From NCBI GenBank assembly GCA_049964655.1, contig JBMFXC010000042.1, positions 1 to 22,635 of the forward strand: 22,635 nucleotides of DNA, read 5' to 3'. This DNA is from JAJZJT01 sp049964655. GTDB lineage: Bacteria > Actinomycetota > Acidimicrobiia > Acidimicrobiales > RAAP-2. The notes below the pieces were generated by a model. That model was not told the origin of the DNA and searched no databases. It worked only from the letters and a program-made list of their open reading frames with translations. Below, one piece after another: positions 14,526 through 21,998 of this stretch. Positions within the stretch are counted from its first letter, which is position 1, and each line of letters opens with the position of its first letter. Made by a program: the position numbers and the translations under genes.

Positions 14526-15469
14526 GGCCCACCCCGGTGCGGCGTGCCGGATGGTGGGGCCACGGCCCGGGCCAGACGCCGTCCGGCGTCGACGGCGTCG
14601 GTGACCGGGGCGGTGATCCGACCCTCGGGCTCGTCCGTGACGAGCACCACGCGCTCGCCCCGGTGCAACAGCGCCACGAGGGTGGTCATCGCCTCGCCGG
14701 CACGACGTTCGGCTGCCAGGAGGTCGTCGGGGAGCACCACGTCGACGACGACCGGCTCGTCGGAAGGGTGCTCGGCCTCGCGCACCATGAGCGAGCCGAC
14801 GTGCGCGCTCTGGGGCCAGTGGACGGTGCTCGGTCGGTCGCCGGGCTGGTAGGCGCGCACCGACCGGGCCGTTCCCGACGGGGCGGGGACCGTACGGCCG
14901 ACGTCGCCGGGGCGGTCGTCGCCGCGGCGGTCCTGTTCGGTGTCGCCGGAGGCCCGGGGGGCGACGTGGAGGGGTCTCGTGAGCGGGACCCGGTGGTGGC
15001 GTCCCCACCACAACAGTCCGAAGGGTGCCGCGGAGTCGACCGAGACGACGAGCTCGTCGATCACGCCGCGCAGCGGTGGCACGACCTCGAGGTCGACCGG
15101 ACGTCCGCCCCGGGCCGGCCCCGCCGCGGTGACCGGGGCCCCGGGAGGGGAGAGCGGCCGGAGACGGACCGGGCCGGTCGCCGTCACGACGACGGTCACC
15201 GGCGATCCGGCCACCGCGTCGGCCGGAGAGGCGACGCACCACACCCGTGCCCGGGCGGCCACCAGGGCCGGGGTGAGCAGGCCGGTGGCCAGGACGGCGG
15301 CGACTAGCACGCCGACCGTCTGCACCCAGCCGGACCCGCTCGAACGGGAGATGCCCGCCCACGCCACCAGGCCGGCGATACTGCCGGCCACCGGACCGAA
15401 GACGGCCTGCGGGTGGACGTGCGGGTGCATGCGGCGACCGTCGGGGAGGCGCCGCCCCGGCCGGCTCAC
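14522..15469 (-). CDS. DUF58-domain membrane protein
   Basis: Two membrane helices lie near the N-terminus (about 23-40 and 49-72), then a beta-rich region, then the DUF58 signature SVRAYQPGDRPSTVHWPQSA (usual form: REYxPGDxxRxIHWxxSA) with LMVRE after it. Length about 315 aa. DUF58 has a von Willebrand-A-like fold and works with MoxR ATPases. Start: GTG 10 nt after the MoxR stop; an ATG 13 codons later (15430) has no better ribosome site, so the choice is uncertain. The stop overlaps the transglutaminase GTG. The gene sits in the middle of the three-gene operon, which fits a MoxR-dependent scaffold or assembly role at the membrane. Confidence 0.88.
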   Translation of the reverse strand: MSRPGRRLPDGRRMHPHVHPQAVFGPVAGSIAGLVAWAGISRSSGSGWVQTVGVLVAAVLATGLLTPALVAARARVWCVASPADAVAGSPVTVVVTATGPVRLRPLSPPGAPVTAAGPARGGRPVDLEVVPPLRGVIDELVVSVDSAAPFGLLWWGRHHRVPLTRPLHVAPRASGDTEQDRRGDDRPGDVGRTVPAPSGTARSVRAYQPGDRPSTVHWPQSAHVGSLMVREAEHPSDEPVVVDVVLPDDLLAAERRAGEAMTTLVALLHRGERVVLVTDEPEGRITAPVTDAVDAGRRLARAVAPPSGTPHRGGP

Positions 15470-15479
15470 GGTGGGCTGC

Positions 15480-16508
15480 TCACAGGACGGGGACCGGCGT
15501 GGCGGTGAGCACCTCGTCGAGGACGGTGCGACCGGTGGCTGCCCCGTCGACCACCAGCCGGTGGGCCAGGCAGGCCACGGCGACCCCTTGGACGTCGTCG
15601 GGCGTGGCGTAGGCACGTTGGCCGAGGACGGCGTGGGCCTGGGCACAGCGGATGAGGGCGATGGCGGCCCGGGGGCTGGCTCCGAGCCGTACTGCCGCGG
15701 CCGTCCGAGTGGCCCGGACGACGGCGACGGCGTAGGCGGCCACCGCCGGGGTGACGGTCACCGAGCTGGTCGCTTCGATGGCTGCCGCCCAGGTGGCTGG
15801 CGACCCAGCCGGGGCCAGCGCGGCCAGGGCGTCTCGGCCGCCGTCGTGGAGGACGAGCCGCTGTTCTACCTCGGCGTCGGGGTAGCCGATGGTGGTGGAG
15901 AGGCCGAACCGGTCGAGCTGGCTCTCGACCAGGGGGTAGGTGCCGAGCTGGCCGACCGGGTTCTGGGTGGCCACGACGAGGTGGGGTCGGGGGAGCGGCC
16001 ACGACGTGCCGTCGACCGAGACCTGGCCCTCCTCCATGGCCTCGAGCAGGGCGGACTGGGTGCGTGGCGGCGTCCGGTTGAGCTCGTCGAGGAGCACCAC
16101 CGGTGCGAAGACGGGACCGGGGCGGAACTCCCAGCTACCGGTGTCCTGGGCGAAGACGCTGACCCCGGTCACGTCCGAGGGGAGCAGATCGGGGTGCCCC
16201 TGGATCCGGGCGAGCCCAGCGCCGAGGGCGGTGGCCAGGGCCCGGGCCAGGACGGTCTTTCCCACCCCGGGCACGTCCTCGATGAGGAGGTGGCTGCCCG
16301 ACAGGGCGGCGACGACGGCGGCGGTCACCGCCTCGGCGCTGCCGAGCAGCACGCTGGCCAAGGCGTTGCGGAGGTCGACGGCCAGGGCCATCGCCGCCTC
16401 GAGGTCAGCCGGGGACGGGGTCGCGGTGGCGCGTGCCGACGTCGGCTGGGGTGCCGATGGCGACCCTGCGCCGATGGCGGTGGTCGCCCGTCCGCTGCCG
16501 ATGGTCAT
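15480..16508 (-). CDS. MoxR-family AAA+ ATPase
   Basis: Walker A is IEDVPGVGKTVLARALA (76-92) and Walker B is VVLLDELNRTPP (137-148), followed by EAMEE, the sensor-1 strand PHLVVATQNP and the MoxR-specific GTYPLVESQLDRF. The 342-aa length is normal for the family; the first 33 residues are Ser/Thr/Pro/Ala-rich and probably disordered. MoxR ATPases act as chaperones with VWA or DUF58 partners. The ATG is preceded by GGAG at 6 nt. It is the first gene of a coupled operon with DUF58 and transglutaminase genes. The 112-bp gap to the upstream FGGY kinase gene contains the likely promoter (a GATACCGTACC stretch on the minus strand), but no confident -35/-10 pair can be named. Confidence 0.94.
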   Translation of the reverse strand: MTIGSGRATTAIGAGSPSAPQPTSARATATPSPADLEAAMALAVDLRNALASVLLGSAEAVTAAVVAALSGSHLLIEDVPGVGKTVLARALATALGAGLARIQGHPDLLPSDVTGVSVFAQDTGSWEFRPGPVFAPVVLLDELNRTPPRTQSALLEAMEEGQVSVDGTSWPLPRPHLVVATQNPVGQLGTYPLVESQLDRFGLSTTIGYPDAEVEQRLVLHDGGRDALAALAPAGSPATWAAAIEATSSVTVTPAVAAYAVAVVRATRTAAAVRLGASPRAAIALIRCAQAHAVLGQRAYATPDDVQGVAVACLAHRLVVDGAATGRTVLDEVLTATPVPVL

Positions 16509-16620
16509 CTCACGCTCCGATCTCGCTCGGTGCCACGCTCCCGCTGTGGCGCATCGCGGACGTGGTCGGCACGCCTCCGGTACGGTATCGGACGCTCGGG
16601 TGCCCGACCGGAGCGCGGCC

Positions 16621-18090
16621 TTAGAAGTCGAGGGCAGAGAGCTCGGGGATGGTCCGTTCGGCCCGGGACCGGGCCTCACCCCAGCGGGCGCGACGTTCGA
16701 GCCGAGCCGCCTCGTCGAGCTGCGGGTCGACAGTGGCGGCCGGTGCCCACAGCCCGGCCGTCTCCTCCTCGTCGGACCAGGTGCCCACGGCGATGCCGGC
16801 CAGAAAGCCGGCCCCCAAGGTGGTCGCCTCCACCACCGGGGCGACCTCGACGGGAACGCCACAGGCGTCGGCCAGCGCGGCCACGAAGACCTGGTTGGCG
16901 GCCATCCCGCCGTCGACCCGCAGGACGTCGACGGGCAGGCCGGTGTCCGTCATGGCGGCCTCGCGCAGGTCGGCGCCACGGTGGGCCACGCCTTCGAGCA
17001 CGGCACGGACGAGCTCGGGTCGGCCGGTGCCCCGGGTGATCCCGAGGAAGGTCCCCCGGGCTCCGAAGTCCCACACCGGCGTGCCCAGGCCGAGGAGCGC
17101 GGGCACGAACCACACGTCGCCGGTGTCGGTGCAGGCCGCGGCCACCGTGGCCGAGTGGGCGGCGTCGTCGATGACGCCCAGGTCGTCGCGGAGCCACTCG
17201 ACGCACGATCCTGCCGAGAGCGCGATGGCCTCGACCCCCCAGGTGGTCGTTCCCTCGCGGCGCCAGGCCACGATGGGGATCGTCCCGGCGTCGCCCCGGG
17301 CGGTGAACGGCGGGCGTGTCGTGCCGACGCACTGGTCGAGCATCGCCCCGGTGCCGAAGGTCGCCTTGGCGCGACCCGGCAGCGTGCATCCCTGGCCGAC
17401 CAAGGACGCCTGCTGGTCGCCGACGATGCCGGCGATGGGCGGGGTGCCGGAGAGCGCCGATGCCGCGCCCGCCACGCCCGACGAGTCGACGATGGTGGGG
17501 AGCACGGCCTCGGGCACGGCGAGGGCGTCGAGGACGTCCGGGTCCCACCCCCGGCCGTCGCGGTCGACGAGGCCGGTAACGGCGGCGTTGGTGGCGTCGG
17601 TGACGTGGACGGCACCGTCCGAGAGGACCCAGGCCACGAACGTGTCGACCGTCCCGAAGGCCAACGCGCCCGATCGCGACCGACTCCGGTCGGGATCGAC
17701 CGCGTCGAGGACGGCGGCGAGCTTGGTGGCCGAGGCGTTCGGTCCGAGGCGCAGTCCCCGTTCCTGCAGCGCCAGGCACGTCCCGACCGTACGCAGGTCC
17801 TGCCAGCCGATCCCCGGAGCCACCGGGACGCCGGTGGCTCGGTCCCATACGAGCGTCGTCGCCCGCTGGTTGGTGATCCCGACGCCCTCGACGGCCCCGG
17901 CGTCGGCGAGGGCGGCTGCGGCCAGCTCGAGCACGGCGGCGGCGATGGCCGTGCCGTCCACCTCGACCAGGCCGGGGAACGGCGTGGCCGGCAGCACCGA
18001 CCGCTGGTGGACGTGGTCGAGGCTTCCGTCGGGCCGGACAACGGCGGCCCGGACGCCAGAGGTGCCGACGTCGACGACGAGGATGCTCAC
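16621..18090 (-). CDS. FGGY-family carbohydrate kinase, glycerol-kinase-like
   Basis: The 489-aa protein has the N-terminal ATPase strand VVDVGTSGVRAAVV, the GITNQRATTLVWDRATG motif, FGTVDTFVAWVLSDG, GDQQASLVGQG, FGTGAMLDQCVG and the C-terminal VDGGMAANQVFVAALADACG, all in glycerol-kinase order. However, two glycerol-contact residues of E. coli GlpK differ: Glu84 (of NQRET) is Ala77 and Tyr135 (of DPYFSGTK) is Asn118, while Arg76, Trp96 and Asp225 are kept. Its true substrate may therefore be a glycerol analogue or another polyol. GTG start with GGAGGG about 6 nt upstream; it overlaps the stop of a 23-codon ORF (GTGA). It is the last gene after glpD and an AGPS-like oxidase, so a role connected with glycerol-3-phosphate/DHAP is still likely. 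Confidence 0.88.
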   Translation of the reverse strand: MSILVVDVGTSGVRAAVVRPDGSLDHVHQRSVLPATPFPGLVEVDGTAIAAAVLELAAAALADAGAVEGVGITNQRATTLVWDRATGVPVAPGIGWQDLRTVGTCLALQERGLRLGPNASATKLAAVLDAVDPDRSRSRSGALAFGTVDTFVAWVLSDGAVHVTDATNAAVTGLVDRDGRGWDPDVLDALAVPEAVLPTIVDSSGVAGAASALSGTPPIAGIVGDQQASLVGQGCTLPGRAKATFGTGAMLDQCVGTTRPPFTARGDAGTIPIVAWRREGTTTWGVEAIALSAGSCVEWLRDDLGVIDDAAHSATVAAACTDTGDVWFVPALLGLGTPVWDFGARGTFLGITRGTGRPELVRAVLEGVAHRGADLREAAMTDTGLPVDVLRVDGGMAANQVFVAALADACGVPVEVAPVVEATTLGAGFLAGIAVGTWSDEEETAGLWAPAATVDPQLDEAARLERRARWGEARSRAERTIPELSALDF

Positions 18091-18158
18091 CGGTGCCCTC
18101 CGGTGCCCCCGGGTGGGCGGTAGGCAGCGGCCACGGGTGGGCGGTAGGCAGCGGCCAT
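18087..18158 (-). CDS. 23-codon repeat ORF bridging the oxidase and kinase genes
   Basis: Read on the minus strand, an ATG overlaps the stop of the FAD-oxidase gene (TGATG). The frame encodes MAAAYRPP and VAAAYRPP, then GGTGGHR, and its TGA overlaps the GTG of the kinase gene (GTGA). Such double overlap would let ribosomes pass from oxidase to kinase without dissociating. The peptide arises from a 24-bp tandem duplication. It may be translated only as a coupling device, or not at all; no family is recognised. Confidence 0.35.
   Translation of the reverse strand: MAAAYRPPVAAAYRPPGGTGGHR
18110..18157. repeat. 24-bp tandem duplication between oxidase and kinase genes
   Basis: CGGGTGGGCGGTAGGCAGCG plus GCCA occurs twice with no mismatch. 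It is flanked by two copies of a CGGTGCCC-type 10-mer (18091-18110). The length is a multiple of three, so the bridging frame stays open whatever the copy number. Confidence 0.9.
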
Positions 18159-19911
18159 CAGGGCCACCTCGGTTCGCCGAAGGGCGTCGAGAGACCCAGC
18201 TTCCCCGGGTTCAGGATGCCGTGGGGGTCGAGCGCGTCCTTCATCGACTNNNNNNNNNNNNNNNNNNNNNNNNNNNNNNNNNNNNNNNNNNNNNNNNNNN
18301 NNNNNNNNNNNNNNNNNNNNNNNNNNNNNNNNNNNNNNNNNNNNNNNNNCCCAGCTTCCCCGGGTTCAGGATGCCGTGGGGGTCGAGCGCGTCCTTCATC
18401 GACTGGAGCACGCCGAAACCCGCCCCGAGGGCGGCGGGAAGGAACCTGGCCCGGTTGAGCCCGATGCCGTGGTGGTGGCTGATCGCCGCTCCGGCGGCGA
18501 GGGTGGTCGTGGTGACGGCGTCCCAGGCCGCTCGGTAGTACGCCTCGCCCCACGACCGAGTGGCAGCAGTCGGGGAAGGCGGTGCTCCCGTGCCACTCGG
18601 GCTGCCACTTGGGCCGCCACTCGGGCTGCCACTTGGGCTGCTGGCACCGGGGACGCTGTCGTCGTCGGAGGGCTGGCGTCCGGCGAAGGTGAAGTAGAGA
18701 CAGGCCCCGTCGGGATAGGCGTGGCTCTGGTGGGAGGAGGCCACCAGGGTCCCCTCGACGGACTCGAGCGCACGGAGGACGTCGTGGTAGAGGCCGGGGA
18801 GCACCGACCACCGGCCTGCCACCTCCACCGTGTCCACGACCACGCCGGCCCGCCAGAGGGGAGCCAGGGCCGAGACGTCGTTGCGTTGGGCCAGCCACCG
18901 TTCTACCAGGGTGTCGTCGAGACGGTCGGCCCGGCGGCACTCGTCGTCGACCACCGCCATGGTCGCATCGACGAGAACGGGGTCGGCTTCGTCGAGCACC
19001 ACGAGCACGTTCGTCTCGCCGTGGTCGAACGACCGACCCGACTCGGTGGCGTCGTAGAGCCGCAGCACCGCCGGGGTAGCGCCCCGGGCCAACATCCTCC
19101 GGCAGGCGTCGAGCCCCGCGGCGAAGGAGGTGAACCCGAACGCTCGTCTGGCCTGGCCGGTGGGGACGGGGTGGAGCCGCAGGGTGGCCTCGGTCACCAC
19201 GCCGAGGGTCCCTTCGCTGCCTACGAAGAGCTGGGTGAGGTCCGGCCCGGTGGCGGCGCGGGGCCCGTGACCGCCGACAGGCACCACGGTGCCGTCGGCC
19301 AGGACGACCTCGAGGCCGACCACCATGTCCTCGATCTTGCCGTAGCGGGTCGAGTACTGACCGGCCCCTCGGCAGGCCACCCACCCGCCGACAGTGGAGA
19401 GCGCCATCGACTGGGGCCAGTGGCCGAGCGTCAGTCCGTGGGCGCGCAGCCCGTCCTCGACGTCGGGTCCGAAGGTACCGGCGCCGATCCGGGCCAGCAG
19501 GGAGGTCTCGTCGACATCGCCGATCCCCTCCAGGCCGACCAGGTCGAGGGACACCCCGCCGAAGACCGGGACGGCTGCGCCGCAGACGCCGCTTCGTCCA
19601 CCGGTGGCGGTGACGGGCACCCGAGCCTCGTTGCACACGGCGAGCACGGCGGCGACCTCGCTGACGGTGGTCGGTCGGGCGACCACGGCGGGCAGGGCGG
19701 GCACCTCGCCGGACGTCGCCCACCCAATGGCCAGCGGCCACCAGTCCCGCCCTGCCTCGGAGCGGACGTCGTCCGACCGGGTGACCGATGAGCACACCCC
19801 GGCGAGACGGGTGGCGAGATGCTCGTCGACGAGGACTCGTGGCCCGGCGAGGTGCTCGGCAGCCGGGCCTCCCCCCGTGTCGAGCGGCGTGACCGGGGTG
19901 GGCTCGGTCAT
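18158..19911 (-). CDS. FAD-binding oxidase, alkyl-dihydroxyacetonephosphate-synthase-like (interrupted by a false gap)
   Basis: The gene as drawn contains 100 N and a 55-bp duplicate. Removing these 155 bp gives 1599 nt, exactly 533 codons with no internal stop, so the gene is intact (532 aa). The FAD (PCMH) domain has VVARPTTVSEVAAVL, PVTATGGRSGVCGA, MALSTVGGWVAC, YGKIEDMVVGLEVVLADG and VGSEGTLGVVTEATLRLHPVP. AGPS-type residues follow: ATPAVLRLYD (Arg284, like human AGPS R419), ACLYFTF (Tyr406), and SHHHGIG (His479-481), ending LDPHGILNPGKLG. AGPS swaps the acyl chain of acyl-DHAP for a fatty alcohol, making ether lipids; some bacterial homologues may instead be dehydrogenases. The ATG overlaps the glpD stop (ATGA). 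A Ser/Gly/Pro repeat insert (about 420-450) lies before the last part of the domain. Function beyond the family is inferred. Confidence 0.88.
18250..18349. other. False assembly gap (100 N) flanked by an identical 55-bp overlap
   Basis: The 55 bp at 18195-18249 and at 18350-18404 are identical (both start CCCAGCTTCCCCGGG and end CATCGACT). Contig ends sharing one k-mer length of 55 were placed side by side and not merged. Collapsing one copy and the N run restores one continuous reading frame. Confidence 0.95.
18593..18640 (-). repeat. 12/24-bp in-frame repeat encoding PSGS/PSGG
   Basis: Four 12-bp units alternate CCACTCGGGCTG and CCACTTGGGC(C/T)G, giving two 24-bp copies with one mismatch. 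On the coding (minus) strand they encode PSGS, PSGG, PSGS and PSGT in the AGPS-like protein, a flexible insert between the conserved YFTFAG strand and the following helix. Confidence 0.88.
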
Positions 19912-21690
19912 CGCTCGCCCCGAGGTCCGACCGCGTGCTCGTTGTCGGCCCCCACCGTGACAGGCAGGCCCGCCCGCTCCCACTCGGCGAGGAGGCGGGT
20001 TCGGAAGGCGTCCGCCTCGGCGGCGGCCCGAGTGGCGTCCCAGCCCAGCTCGGGAGCGACCAGCGCGGCGNNNNNNNNNNTGGGCGGTGGCCGGCGCGTC
20101 GCGCAGGACGGCGCGCGTGCGCCGCTCGAGCAGGTCCTCGAGCGAGCAGGCCATCTCCGACCGCACGGCATGGATGGCCTCGGCGGCCAGGTACCGCAGA
20201 CCGGGCACCAGTGGCCGGCCGAGCTCGGGGTCCTCGGCGACAAGGGCGCCGACCGTCTCGCCGTCGGTGCCGTAGCGAGCGGCCAGGTAGGCCGCCAGGT
20301 CTTCGGGCTCGGTGGCGCTCCAGTCGCGGCTGGCCACCGGAGCAGCCCGGCGGCGCGCCCTCCGGCGTCGCGGACCGCCCGGTGGTGAGGGCGGGGCCCC
20401 GTCGAGGCGGAGGTGATGAGTGACGCACCGGAGGCGGGGACGCCCCAGGCGGCGCACCACGACGTCGACGGTGTCCTCGGCCATCTTGCGGTAGGTGGTG
20501 AGCTTCCCGCCCGTCACCGTCACCAGCCCGCCGGGCGACGTGGTGACGGTGTGCCGACGGGAGAGGTCCGCCGTGCGCTCGCTCGGGGCTCGCCCGTCGG
20601 TCGAGGGGGCGAGGAGCGGACGGAGCCCGGCCCAGATGCCCGTCACGTCCGAGCGTTGGACGGGGCGGGTGGTCACGGCGTTGGCGGCGTCGAGGAGGTA
20701 GTCGACGTCCTCGGGGGTCACGCTCGGGTCGTCGAGGGGTCCGTCCCACGCCGTGTCGGTCGTCCCGAGGTAGACGTGCTCCCCCCACGACACGACGAAG
20801 ATCGACCGGTGGTCGCCCCGCACCGGGATGACGGCGGCGATGTCGCACGGGAACGCCTCGGACCGGACGGTCAGGTGGATCCCCTTCGCCGGCCGCATGG
20901 TGTGGACGCTGGAGGCGGCGCTCTCGAGGCCCGCCACCTCGTCCGCCCACACCCCTGACGCGTTGACCACCACGGCGGCCCGGACGTCGATAGGAGGTCC
21001 GTCTACCGGGGTGACGCGGGCACCAGTCACCCGCCCCCCCGAGGTGACGAGCTCGGTGACCGGAGCGTGGTTGACGACCACCGCCCCGTAGCTTGCCGCC
21101 GTTCGAGCCACGGCGAAGGTCAGCCGGGCGTCGTCAGCCCGGGCGTCCCAGTACAGGAAGCCGTCGGCCAGACGCCGGGTGTCGAGGGTGGGCAGGTGGT
21201 CGAGGGCCTCGGCGCGCCCGACGCGTTGATGACGGCGCCCGATGCGGACGCCACCAGTGGCGTCGTAGAGCCACAGGGCGGTCCGGTAGACGCGGGCGAT
21301 GCTGGCGTCAGCCACCCCGCCTCGACCGAACAGCGGGATGAGAAAGGGGAGCGGGGTGACCAGGTGAGGAGCGTTGTCGAGGAGGCGCTGGCGCTCGGCC
21401 AGGTTCTCGTAGACGAGGCGGAACTCGTGCTGGTTGAGGTAGCGGAGGCCGCCGTGGACGAGCTTGGACGACTTCGACGAGGTCCCCGAGGCGAAGTCGT
21501 CTCGTTCCACGAGGGCGGTCCGCAGGCCACGGCTGGCGGCGTCGAGCGCGACGCCGGCGCCGGTGATGCCCCCTCCGACCACGAGGACGTCGAAGGACTC
21601 GTCGCGCAGACGACCGAGGTGGTCGCTTCGCCGGAACGGGGTCGAGCCACCGGCGGGCCGCGTCGGCGGGGCGGTTGCGGACTGGGGCAC
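19908..21690 (-). CDS. glpD: FAD-dependent glycerol-3-phosphate dehydrogenase (contains 10-N gap)
   Basis: The dinucleotide motif FDVLVVGGGITGAGVALDAA is followed by the GlpD hallmark FASGTSSKSSKLVHGGLRYL, later IWAGLRPLLAP and GGKLTTYRKMAEDTVD, and the C-terminal domain with RSEMACSLEDLLERRTR and ELGWDATRAAAEADAF. The enzyme oxidises glycerol-3-phosphate to DHAP at the membrane, reducing quinone. A 10-N run falls near the C-terminus; two codon bases precede it and one follows, so the true gap must be a multiple of three and the apparent frameshift is not real. Total about 593 aa. Start: GTG 21690 has GGCAGG about 8 nt upstream; GTG 21735 is also in frame. A low-complexity Pro/Arg insert (GGPRRRRARRR) separates the two domains. 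The stop overlaps the next ATG (ATGA). Confidence 0.93.
20071..20080. other. Short assembly gap (10 N) in glpD
   Basis: A run of ten N in a coding region. The frames on either side agree only if the real spacing is a multiple of three, so ten is a placeholder. By comparison with family members a handful of residues before the ELGWD motif are probably missing. Confidence 0.9.
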
Positions 21691-21750
21691 GGCCGAAGCC
21701 TGCCACAGTGCACGCTGCTTCGGCACGCCTGCCACCGACGTGGGCCTGGT

Positions 21751-21810
21751 GCCCGGCTCCCCGAGGCCCGGCTCCCCGAGGCCCGGCTCCCCGAGGCCCG
21801 GCTCCCCGAA
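21751..21810. repeat. 15-bp tandem repeat upstream of glpD
   Basis: GCCCGGCTCCCCGAG is present four times in a row, the last with one mismatch. It lies 60 bp upstream of the preferred glpD start in the roughly 308-bp interval between glpD and the divergent fur-like gene. That interval also holds a G-run cluster (21847-21874) and the operator/promoter at 21961-21991; nothing else is seen in it. Confidence 0.9.
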
Positions 21811-21846
21811 GCGGTGCCGCCTGGGCGGGCTCCTGCCCCGCGATGA

Positions 21847-21874
21847 GGGGTGAGGGGCAGCGGGGGTGGACGGG
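21847..21874 (+). other. G-quadruplex-type motif in the glpD/fur intergenic region
   Basis: Four G-runs (4, 4, 5 and 3 G) are separated by TGA, CAGC and TGGAC, fitting the G3+N1-7 pattern on the plus strand. In such GC-rich DNA this can arise by chance. Confidence 0.4.
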
Positions 21875-21960
21875 TGAGGTGTCCGGTGGCTGACGTCGGG
21901 TCCCTAACCTGGGTCTCGACGGCGGGACCGGCTGTCAGCCCGCGCGCCTAATTACCACTG

Positions 21961-21991
21961 ATTGTTAGGTAACAATGATTGGTGGTATACT
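21961..21991 (+). promoter_or_regulatory. Fur-type operator overlapping the promoter of the fur-like gene
   Basis: A perfect inverted repeat, ATTGTTA-GG-TAACAAT (21961-21976), sits in an AT-rich island and overlaps the promoter: TTGTTA (21962-21967) as -35, 18 bp, and TATACT (21986-21991) as -10. The start codon lies 7 nt after the -10, so the transcript is leaderless or nearly so. Outer arms (ACCACTGATT on the left, GATTGGTGGT on the right) extend an imperfect dyad. A repressor bound here would block RNA polymerase, which suggests autoregulation. Confidence 0.65.
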
Positions 21992-21998
21992 GGCGGCG

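Noticed and set aside
18158..19911. Oxidase gene as a pseudogene or as having a duplicated C-terminus
   Set aside because: The duplicate is the 55-bp contig overlap; removing it and the N run gives a complete in-frame gene.
19908..20243. Frameshift in the C-terminal part of glpD
   Set aside because: The frame change coincides exactly with the 10-N run, whose length is arbitrary; conserved residues continue on the other side.
18158..21735. One giant fused protein of glpD and the FAD oxidase
   Set aside because: The apparent fusion results from the 10-N placeholder shifting the frame. With the correct frame, glpD ends at 19908 and the oxidase starts in an ATGA overlap.
21905..21910. TAACCT as another leaderless promoter
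   Set aside because: No start codon follows at 6-7 nt. It could drive an upstream transcript of the fur region, but nothing supports this.
21975..21998. Upstream ATG as the start of the Fur-family gene
   Set aside because: It lies just inside the operator and upstream of the -10 element, so the transcript would not contain it; the next ATG begins at the usual domain edge.
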